11,495 nt of DNA. Source: Rhodocollybia butyracea. Its lineage: Eukaryota > Basidiomycota > Agaricomycetes > Agaricales > Omphalotaceae. Every line of letters begins with the position of its first letter. Position 1 is the stretch's first letter. The position numbers were made by a program, and so were the translations under genes. The stretch is from positions 1 to 11,495 of the forward strand of contig JADNRY010001348.1 of the NCBI GenBank assembly GCA_015501585.1, in the 5' to 3' direction. Shown here piece after piece: positions 1 to 7,219 of the stretch. Below the pieces are notes generated by a model. The model saw only the letters and a program-made list of their open reading frames with translations, was not told where the DNA came from and searched no databases.

Positions 1-1560
1 GGTCTGGAGGCCTCTATATATATTCGAATACATGATTACCCAAGTTTGAGCATAGTCTGAGGTGCATAGCACGCTCTATGCCTGTTTTATTTCCTGAAAA
101 TCGCATTTTTTGGCAGAATCATACAGATCAGGGAATACCATCGCTTCAGGTGCTGCATAAATGTTCTTGCATATGGCAAAGACTAATACCATGTATTACA
201 GTCTATATACGACGTCTTAGCCCCTGGCTACTCTTAAGGCCCCAATATTCATGATAATTCCTCAAAAAATCGAGTTTTGAGGGAAAATCAATAAAGATCA
301 GTGTATACCATCGCATCTGGTGCCATATAAATATTCTTGGACATGGATCGAGTGTATACTATGCTGGAGAGTATACCTACCGAGGTTTGAGGTCCTACCT
401 GCGCTTAGACACTCATTATTAGTATATTCCCAAAAAAGCGAATTTTGATGGTTACTCACCATTGATCACTCCATGTACATATTCCTGCCCACATATTGCC
501 AAATATAACACCTGGAGGGCGTAGCTAGTATACTACAGCACTCAGATATGTATTCCGACCTCAGACCTTGAGAGGCCATGCCATTACTGAGCCCAACTTC
601 GACTCAACACCACCTGTATGTAATCATATATTTCCCTATTTGGTCATACAGCTTTGACATCCTCCGGCTAGAGCGGGCAATTACAGCCTATTATCTCCAT
701 AGAATGCTCTGACTTCGCTTCAGGCATATATATATTATGCAGAGACCATGCCTGTACCACTAGTATATTAAACATCCCTACTTTTATTTCGATTTTTTAC
801 AACACAGCCACAGACCCAAACATCGAAGCAGTGCTACTATTACACCATATCCTGCTTTAATTTCGCTTTAGGTGCCTACTGTACATCTATAAACACTGTA
901 TAGACTGCTATTAGGTAGAATACCCATGCATAATCAAGCTTTTAGGCCGCTTTGCTGGCATTCTAAATATGGTAATAAAACAGCTTTGACCGCAGCTATC
1001 ACTGTAATTTCGCTTCAGGGACCTATTATATATGTAAAGATACTATCTACACTCTTATAGGGCGGAATATCCATGTAGAAGCAGGCTTTTTAGGCACTTT
1101 TACTGTTTTGATGGCATTACCCAATTTGGTAATGCTCAGCCAGCTTTGACCGAACGTCATCTAGATTTTTCGATGCAATCCATCCCCTATATTGGTGCCT
1201 TAATCCACCTCGGAGTAGTGCTCAAATATTAATACATTATATATAGTCTTTTTTGGGCTAGCTACCATCCAGAAATTGCCTAAAATAGGCCCGTAAATAA
1301 CCTATTTTCGTCCAGCCACCCAAAAGCTGCAACGAACGAGTCACATGACCTCATCAAATGCGAACACAGAGGGATTAAAATGCCCCTACACTCTTACTGT
1401 ACAGTAGCTTACTGGGTTTATTATCATAATCTCCACAACAGGTACTGGGGTATTTAAATAATGCTACTGCAATGGGTGGTTAAGTTCTTTGCCTCAGCAA
1501 CAGCTATCACGCTCGGGCTCCGTATAACTCTCTTATTGCATTGTATAAACACGTACAAAG
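1..1560. other. AT-rich intergenic DNA, no gene seen
   Basis: No reading frame of useful length or protein-like composition was found on either strand. Apart from the degenerate repeats, the stretch holds only short AT-rich runs. The one long minus-strand frame in the neighbourhood (1619-1870) has no recognisable motif and overlaps the inverted-repeat cluster, so I do not treat it as a gene. Confidence 0.5.
600..1160. repeat. Degenerate ~148-bp tandem repeat
   Basis: AT-rich DNA without credible coding frames. The motif TCGCTTCAGG or a close variant recurs at about 715, 863 and 1010, giving a period of 147-148 bp. Other blocks recur too: CAGCTTTGAC at about 650, 981 and 1141, and a GGCGGAATATCCATG-like stretch seen twice (near 920 and 1060). 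Earlier relatives of the same motif lie at 141 and 311, about 170 bp apart, each followed by a similar ATAAATRTTCTTG block. Units are strongly diverged, so the array is old. It could be a decayed satellite or the inside of a dead element. Confidence 0.5.
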
Positions 1561-1584
1561 TGTCAAAATGTACGGTTACACGCC

Positions 1585-2048
1585 TTAGGCCGATTTTAGG
1601 CCTAATATCTCCCCCAAACTAATGATCTGACTGTCCCCGGTCAGCCCCACCAAGCCTAGGATCGACTCTGCTAGCAATCCCTTTTATGTTCTCGGCATTT
1701 AGCATTCTAATTCCTTTCCCGCGGACTAGTCTGGACGTACTACCCCTAAGTTTAACTGGGATCATTCTCGACGTCGGGCGCTTATGTGAATCAGGTGTCA
1801 ACAATTGAATTGATCTACAAGACAGCATATGCCGCGGGCGCCTAGACTCCTGATTGGGGATCCCAATCATTTCCTCGATAACATTTTCTTTAAGTTTAAC
1901 GTGTTAAGTCTTCGAGAACTCTGAAAACACCTCTATCACATTTGTATTTTGTGATATGTTGTTTTACGTCTTAAGACAGATGCCGGTCACTTCGGCTACG
2001 GCTTCGGGCAACAATCTATTAATAAGGCAATGTTGAAAATTTTCAACA
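1585..2048. repeat. Cluster of short perfect inverted repeats
   Basis: Six self-complementary sites lie within 465 bp: TTAGGCC/GGCCTAA with a 7-nt spacer (1585-1605); CTGAC/GTCAG with an 8-nt spacer (1627-1644); TGATTGGG/CCCAATCA with a 3-nt spacer (1851-1869); TATCACA/TGTGATA with a 9-nt spacer (1934-1956); the palindrome GTCTTAAGAC (1968-1977); and the 18-bp palindrome TGTTGAAAATTTTCAACA (2031-2048). No long coding frame crosses them. They could be protein-binding or cruciform sites, or ends of a mobile element; nothing in the sequence decides which. Confidence 0.5.
1609..1644. repeat. Shared block plus hairpin, copy 1
   Basis: CTCCCCCAAACTAATGAT (1609-1626) is followed at once by a hairpin, CTGAC-TGTCCCCG-GTCAG (1627-1644). 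The same arrangement recurs at 7045-7082 with a nearly identical leading block but different hairpin arms. The two copies are about 5.4 kb apart on the same strand. The role is unknown; it could be a diverged direct repeat bounding a larger insertion, or a regulatory site. Confidence 0.45.
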
Positions 2049-2335
2049 AGTCCCATCATCGTCTCCCCCACCACCATGGTCTGCTGAACAAGGCCTGCCC
2101 GACTGGTGGCCTACGCTGCCTTCCGATGTAATTGAGGCTTATCTTTGTTATGACCCGGATCTAAATCCTATACACCCAATCTTTTTTCTTCTGTAACCAA
2201 CTATGAACACTATCATTAAATACTTCTACTTAACATTTTACATTCATTAGTTATTCAACACCATTTGGGTTAATGCTGCACACATTCTTCCAGAACACCA
2301 GAATGATCTTTAACAGTCACTGCACAGTCTGCACA

Positions 2336-2480
2336 GTCATGACATCATTCTAGCTCCACAACTATGATGTCATCTTGCTACTCCACAATCATGATGTCAT
2401 TCCACTGCTCCGCAGTTATGATATCACATCACTGCTCCACAGCTATGACATCACTGCTCCACAGCTATGACATCATTGCA
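2336..2480. promoter_or_regulatory. Array of six CRE-like bZIP octamers
   Basis: CRE-like octamers (TGACATCA, TGATGTCA, TGATATCA) begin at 2340, 2365, 2392, 2419, 2446 and 2468. Spacings are 25, 27, 27, 27 and 22 bp. Most sit in a repeated context reading roughly CTCCACAGCTATGACATCA. The octamers differ from the ATF/CREB consensus TGACGTCA at the central pair and are embedded in the partial palindrome ATGA-NN-TCAT. Together with the TGASTCA sites and TATA box downstream they look like the upstream activating region of gene 1. The alternative is a minisatellite that merely resembles binding sites. Confidence 0.55.
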
Positions 2481-2496
2481 TAGCCTCTTTACATCA

Positions 2497-2643
2497 ATGA
2501 CTCAATATCAGTCATTGCACAGCCAGATATCTGAGTCAACTACGGTTCCGCATACATGACTCAATATTAGTCATTGCACAGCATTACATAGTCAGACTGA
2601 CTCATCCGCAGTATTTCCGCAGTTATGACTCAAATCTAGTCAT
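2497..2643. promoter_or_regulatory. Five TGASTCA (AP-1/Gcn4-type) sites
   Basis: TGACTCA occurs at 2498, 2557, 2598 and 2626, and TGAGTCA at 2532. Three of them belong to the same inverted repeat, ATGACT-N7-AGTCAT (2497-2515, 2556-2574, 2625-2643); the first two copies are followed by TGCACAGC. The heptamer is the well-known binding sequence of fungal Gcn4/CPC1 and AP-1-class bZIP factors. The group ends about 40 bp before a TATA box, which supports a promoter role. Which factor binds cannot be read from the sequence. Confidence 0.55.
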
Positions 2644-2679
2644 TCCGCCAGCATTTCCTAACTAGTACACATTGCACAG

Positions 2680-2687
2680 TATATAAG
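2680..2687 (+). promoter_or_regulatory. TATA box upstream of the gene 1 leader
   Basis: TATATAAG lies directly after the bZIP-site arrays and about 110 bp before the hairpin array. With the usual ~30-bp spacing, transcription would begin near 2710. That places the start just past the ATG at 2704, after which no ATG occurs until 3543. Confidence 0.5.
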
Positions 2688-2787
2688 TAGTCTAGATTTA
2701 CCAATGTACGTTAGACGTATTATTTTTCTTAAATCCAAACCCCCACTTGTTTGCTGTTATCACTTGTGTGAATCACCAGACCAACTC

Positions 2788-3145
2788 ATTGTATATTGTT
2801 GAGCTATCTCCAAGTTACAATACACATTTATACATCTTGTTGAGCTAACTCCAAGTTGTATCCACTAACATTCACCTGTTGAGCTATCTCCTAGTGAATA
2901 CTTCTTTAATTGCCACTTGTTGAGCTATCTCCGAGTTGCAACTTCCTATTACTTGTTGAGCTATCTCCGAGTATTAGACATCACACTCACTATTACTTGT
3001 TGAGCTATCTCCGAGTATTAGACACCATACTCACTACTACTTGTCGAGCCATCTCCGAGTATTAGTTCTGATTCATATTACTGCTTGTCGAGCCATCTCC
3101 GAGGGTAATCTTATTATTATTTGTCGAGCTATCTCCAAATAATAA
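2788..3145 (+). repeat. Nine-unit hairpin array with constant apex and variable stems
   Basis: Nine copies of a 12-nt core, TYGAGCYATCTC (unit 2 has AACTC), lie at 2799, 2840, 2879, 2920, 2956, 3000, 3044, 3088 and 3124, spaced 36-44 bp. Each is flanked by arms complementary to each other but different between units: ATTGTA/TACAAT (1), ATACA/TGTAT (2), ATTCAC/GTGAAT (3), TTGC/GCAA (4), CTA-TACTTG/CGAGTA-TAG types (5-7), ATTAC/GTAAT (8), and a perfect 10-bp TTATTATTTG/CAAATAATAA (9). Stems are 9-11 bp with 0-2 mismatches. Within the core GAG can pair with CTC, leaving a CTAT/CCAT/CTAA tetraloop and a TT bulge. The array sits in the inferred 5' leader of gene 1, between the TATA box and a leader intron. 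I know of no named family with this apex. An RNA-level function is inferred. Confidence 0.8.
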
Positions 3146-3150
3146 CTTCT

Positions 3151-3196
3151 GTGAGTTTTGTATTACAAACTAGTTACTAACTTTACTTGAGCCTAG
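3151..3196 (+). other. Probable leader intron of gene 1
   Basis: A GTGAGT donor at 3151 lies 5 nt after the last hairpin. A perfect TACTAAC branch box is at 3175-3181, and TAG acceptors end at 3196 (46-nt intron) and, with a better pyrimidine tract (TTTTTTGCCTAG), at 3222 (72 nt). Donor, branch point and size match the coding introns further downstream. Which acceptor is used cannot be decided here. The intron would separate the hairpin exon from the rest of the leader. Confidence 0.5.
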
Positions 3197-3611
3197 TTGT
3201 TTGAGTATATATTTTTTGCCTAGCGGTTTCAACGAACGGAAAGGCTTGCTCTATAATCTCATTAATTTCTCTTATCATTTTTACTGCCGAGTTACGTACT
3301 GTGAAGGTTTGGACGAGACTATTGATCGAGTCATAACAATCTTGCTCTCTCATCCTCTTCTGACTCCGACAATCTCCTCGACGACTTCAAAAGCGAGAAA
3401 CCTTCCTTTTTTCGCAATAGCTGAGCCACTGGTGCAGAAATTCAAGATTCCTAACTTGACGCAACAAGAGTCCTATTTTATTGGTCAAGATATTGGTCGA
3501 CTCCCGATCCTAGGAGACATTCTGCGCGAGTATTCTGCCAGAATGATATGGGCCGCAGCTGTCGCTATTCAGCGCAAAACTATCGCCACATCTCTTGGCC
3601 ATGGCCAATGA
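3174..3611 (+). other. Open frame without ATG, in the leader before gene 1
   Basis: This frame is open for 145 codons before TGA at 3609, but its first ATG is at 3543, which leaves only a 22-codon reading. The translation between about 3310 and 3560 is protein-like (for example FIGQDIGRLPILGDILREYS). It could be an exon whose start codon has been lost or lies in an unseen upstream exon, a non-AUG-initiated peptide, or chance. The short ATG-3543 frame ends at 3611 and so overlaps the better-placed ATG of gene 1 at 3601. As an overlapping upstream ORF it could reduce initiation there. Confidence 0.3.
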
Positions 3612-6181
3612 CAAGTCTTACCAGCCAGGCAAAGAAAACGAGGGCGGTTCGCCTTGCGTTTTCTATCCTGACTCCTCGACTTGTAAGTGGTTTCTATCTC
3701 CTTCTGCTCTCAAGAGATCGTCGTTAACTTAATTGTTTATTCTTTGTAGATCTTCCTCCGTACTCACGTCTTGGGATGGCAATCCTGCCCTCTCATTATC
3801 GAGAGCATTGTGGCGTCTTGCCAGAGGCTATCCCGAATCGTTCGTCGAACGGAGACTTCTCCAAGTGCTGAACCAGCATGGTACCTGGCCGACCATATGG
3901 TCCAAGAAATCCTGGTACATTTCTATTTATCATTTTGTTTATGTTTTTAACTTATTCGTTGTCGCCTTATAGGAGTACGCGAACCTTCACTTCCACCTAC
4001 CCGACTGTCCCATCTCGATTCCACTCGACAAGGACTGCCAAGAAACGGACTGGCTTGGGGACCAAGAACCCATTGACACTGGTGTTCTTGATGCTCCTAA
4101 GTCTATTTCTGAGGAGGGGAGGAAGAGGTAGAAGAGGCCAGCGACGCTCCTTCCGACAGTGAACGGTCGACTTATGAGGAGCCTCCGTCCCACTCGAGGG
4201 TAGGTTTTTCTTCCTTTATTATAAATTTCTTTTAAACATTTGTTTCTCTTTTAGGCGTCTCCGGCTGGAGAGAAACTTTCTCGTTACCTGACCCGGAAAT
4301 CGAGGGCCGCAGGAAGAGCAAGGTTCCTCCTGCTCCGCCACCTGCAGTGGTTTCGGACAAGAAGACAAAGAAGGCCCCGGCCCCGGCGATTGTTCCCAAG
4401 GCCTCGAAAGAGGTGAAGACTCCATCTGTTCCCAAAGCTTCGAAAGCTCCGAAGGTTTCTACAGACATCAAGGTGACGAGATCTTTAAAATCCCAAGGTA
4501 CTCCTCTTTTAGAAGCCCCGGCCGCGGGTTCTTCCAAGAGTAAGAACAAGGTCAAAGATGTAAAAGGAAAAGGGAAGGAGGTGATATCTGATCCGGTCAT
4601 GGTAAGTTCTTTCATCTCTCTTCCTAGGGTTCTATTGAGTTTCCTGCTAGCCCCCAAGCCTTAAACGCAAACGTCATAACGACCTGGGGGATGAGGCAGA
4701 GGCAGAGACCATGTCCATTCCTCATCCGCCTACTATCTCAAAACCCCGTAAGAAACTCGTCCCTGTGGTCGAGATTCCGGTTCCTATCACTTCTGGCTCA
4801 AAACTCAAGAACACCATCCTTCCGGAGTTATCTCGTGACCCCTCTCCTGTTCCTCCGGAAAACCTCGTATTCCTTGTCCCGGATGCGGATGTGAATTCCT
4901 CCGAACTCGACAGTCTTTTTCAAGACCTAACTTCTCATTCTGCCAAGGAGTTTGTTTCTTCTGGGTCTAAGGAATACCGTACAGTCATTGTACGTTTCGA
5001 ACGAGACGCCCTGGATTTGCCTTCGCTCGAGGAAATCCTCCCACGCGGCAACCAGGTTTGTCTGTCCCCTTTCTCGTAACTTGTTTGTAGACTAACGCCT
5101 GCCCCTTTTAGACTAGCATGACTTGGGGTGTTACACCCGAGTTAGACGCTTTCCTGGACCTCCCGGCCGTTAGTACCGGGATGCACCAGATGTCTTGGCG
5201 AGTCTTCCTTCGCGCCAACCGTGCCTTCTGTAATGTATGTAAACTTTTCCGACGGTTATGACTTTATTAATATTTTCCGTTTTTAGCGGATGTTGTCGCT
5301 CGCGAGATACCTTGCCTCCAATGTGCTGCGCGCCGGCCAACAGATTCCAAGGGAGAGGACCGCCTGCCGTGTACCTATCGTCTAGATGACGACGGAAACC
5401 GGAGGTTCGGTGCTTCTTGCGATAATTGTGCACTCTCCCATCAGACTTGCTCGGACACACTTCACATACCAGAAGTAGTTGAGGTACTCGATGAGACCTA
5501 CAAAGCATCAAAGGGTTCGCGAGTTAGTGAGTACTTTTCTTTTGTTCTCTTTTAACTTCTTTTTATTAACGTTCATGTTTAGATATCGCCAAGCAGGTCA
5601 ACACGATTGCTCACATCCGTACTTCTTACGATGCAGCAATTAAGGCCAGGGAACAGCTCAACGTGTCCATCTCGAGCACTTTTGACGCTTTGCAGCATGA
5701 AGTACAAGAGCTCCGCAGCATGGCTCCCGACCCTCAGGTTTTCCTCGAGTCTTTCGTGCCGATCCTTCCCGAGAAGGAGTTGTCTCTCACGGATTGGAGT
5801 TTCTTATGCTCCTTTATGAAGTGGAGATCGGACTACTCCTTCCCGACCAACCAGGCTTATCGAGACTTCCTGAAGAGCATCGTGCACGCCGCCGTGGTTC
5901 CGGCTTCTGTGGAGAGCGCCCTCGAGAACGATTCCGGGGTGCCCGCTGGTACTTCGTCTCCCCGAGAATCTCCTTCTCATTCAGCAACTGGTCTTTTCAA
6001 TGAAGAATCAGTCGTGCCACCTACTGGGAGTCCTCGAGATGAAGAAGCGTCGATGGCTGGTACTCCCCGTGAGAACCCGGGTTCGCCTGTCGCTGGGTCT
6101 GTTATCGACCAGGACGAGCCAGTGGACCAGCTAATGGAGGGAGTTGAGACATTATCAGATGTCAAAACCACTTCCCCTTAG
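3601..6181 (+). CDS. Gene 1: eight-exon unrecognised protein with Cys6 cluster, probably frameshifted
   Basis: Proposed exons: 3601-3682, 3750-3914, 3973-4199, 4255-4601, 4651-5055, 5112-5234, 5287-5526, 5583-6181; introns are 49-67 nt with GTRNGT-like donors. The start at 3601 is chosen for its GCCATGG context. The roughly 730-residue product has an acidic segment (exon 3), a Lys/Pro/Ala-rich segment repeating VPKASK (exon 4), a basic patch SLKRKRHN and PRKK (exon 5), a cysteine cluster C-X2-C-X15-C-X15-C-X2-C-X6-C (5313-5450), a helical stretch with a Trp-rich patch (exon 8), and a Ser/Pro/acidic tail. The cluster spacing recalls fungal Zn2Cys6 DNA-binding domains with an enlarged first loop. 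With the basic patches it suggests a nuclear nucleic-acid-binding protein; this is inference. Reading frames change inside exon 2 (near 3850) and exon 3 (near 4118), and exon joins 3/4 and 6/7 are out of phase by one base. An alternative ATG at 3608 keeps exons 1-2 open in another frame. Either the copy is decaying or my splice sites need correction. Exons 4-5-6 and 7-8 join cleanly. Confidence 0.6.
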
Positions 6182-6243
6182 CTTTCCTTGTCCTTCTCGG
6201 AGCCTGGGCCGCCGTTGGCATTGCTGTTCATCCTCGGACGTTA

Positions 6244-6249
6244 AATAAA
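6244..6249 (+). terminator. Likely poly(A) signal of gene 1
   Basis: AATAAA lies 63 bp after the gene 1 stop codon, in the context TTAAATAAATTTCT. This closely resembles the TTTAAATAAACTTTCT context found after gene 2. Both are followed by pyrimidine-rich sequence. AATAAA is only a loose guide in fungi, but position and recurrence support it. Confidence 0.4.
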
Positions 6250-7140
6250 TTTCTTTTTCTATCATATTTCGTCGCTCGCCCCTCGCATGGGGATTTCGCT
6301 TTTGTCTCCCCTTTCTGGGGCAGTATCGTGGTATTCTTAGGTATATAGGCACCTTTAGAATACCGTAAATAAAGCCTATCAATATCAAGACCTTCAGGTC
6401 ACTGTGTACATATCATACTCGAGCGACTTCCTAAGTCTTAAGTTTACTCTTGGAAAGGCTTACAGCACGCTAGCCTATTCTCGAGAGTTTTGTTATAATA
6501 GCATAAGTTTTCCTTGAGTACCGTACCAGCTCTTTGTAGCATGTGAGAGTATACTCGCGGAAAGCTTTTCATGACTTGAATTCCCGCCCTTGGGAACCTA
6601 TATGGTTCGTTAAAAGTGTAATCAAGTCTTCGAGGGAAAGCCTAGAGAAGACTCATCATCCCTAAGTAAGCTGGGTGCGATGCAATCTTTCCCTAGATTT
6701 TGACATTCTTTCAATACAACATCCAATCTTGGATCAGGTCCTGTTTAGGGCATAGTGATGGCCGTCAAACTGAAATCCATTGATGCTCAATATTATGGGT
6801 GTAAGGTTTTTCCTAGCGTTTTTGTCTTCCGGAGAATTATCGCGGTGAGGTACCTGCGTTAGGTTTCCCCGTGCCGCTTCTAATACTCTTTAAGCGTTTG
6901 CTTTATGTTTTGCCTAGTGTTCTCCCTTTTGTTGAGCAATGTTATGGTTCCTATTTTGGTCATAGATGTCGTTGAATAAATTCAAAATTCTCCTCGTGAT
7001 GGTGGACTGCCTGGAGCTATGGTGTCTTGGCACCATGCGCTTCCCTCCCCCAAAACTAATGATATCAACTGTCCTCAGTTGAGCACTTGGGTTTCAGAAC
7101 GTGCCGGGGACCCGTAGGACTCCGTTGCTCTAAGACATTA
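6250..7140. other. Intergenic region between gene 1 and gene 2
   Basis: No frame with protein-like composition was found over about 890 bp on either strand. The stretch should hold the end of gene 1's 3' UTR and the promoter of gene 2. Unlike the promoter of gene 1 it lacks TGASTCA or CRE-like arrays. Its one notable element is the CTCCCCCAAAACTAATGAT block with hairpin at 7045-7082. Confidence 0.45.
7045..7082. repeat. Shared block plus hairpin, copy 2
   Basis: CTCCCCCAAAACTAATGAT (7045-7063) is followed by a perfect 6-bp hairpin, TCAACT-GTCCTC-AGTTGA (7065-7082). The leading block differs from copy 1 by one inserted A, the loop keeps the CTGTCC-C core, and the arms differ while remaining complementary. 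It lies about 60 bp upstream of the TATA box of gene 2, so a promoter role is possible. Confidence 0.45.
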
Positions 7141-7143
7141 ACC

Positions 7144-7150
7144 TATAAAA
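7144..7150 (+). promoter_or_regulatory. TATA box of gene 2
   Basis: TATAAAA lies 70 bp before the proposed ATG at 7220. Transcription would start near 7175, giving a short leader of about 45 nt. This contrasts with the very long leader of gene 1. Confidence 0.6.
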
Positions 7151-7219
7151 GCATCCGCAAAAAACATTTCAAGACCCAGTTCTCAGAAAACTTTTCCTTG
7201 AACTATAAGTCTCTCTACA

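Noticed and set aside
1627..1660. Hairpin followed by CTAG as a Helitron 3' end
   Set aside because: The distance fits, but the second copy at 7065 has no CTRR after its hairpin, and no Rep/helicase gene or TC 5' end was seen.
1619..1870. 83-codon minus-strand frame
   Set aside because: Arg/Ser-rich translation without motif, lying over several inverted repeats, with no promoter or neighbour supporting it.
2025..2197. 57-codon plus-strand frame reading PPPPWSAEQGLPDWWPTLPS and onward
   Set aside because: Protein-like wording but no ATG in frame, too short, and no family recognised; could be a fossil exon, not enough for a feature.
2704..2802. ATG at 2704 as the start of gene 1 (32 codons)
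   Set aside because: It lies 24 bp after the TATA box start, probably upstream of transcription, and hits a stop inside hairpin 1.
2788..3145. CRISPR-like array (constant core, variable intervals)
   Set aside because: Core only 12 nt, the variable parts pair with each other, no cas genes, and the host is a fungus.
2788..3145. miRNA-type precursors
   Set aside because: Stems of 9-11 bp are far too short for Dicer substrates of that kind.
4232..4657. 141-codon minus-strand frame opposite exon 4 of gene 1
   Set aside because: Mirror of the Lys/Pro-rich coding exon on the plus strand; the plus-strand exon has splice sites and codon structure.
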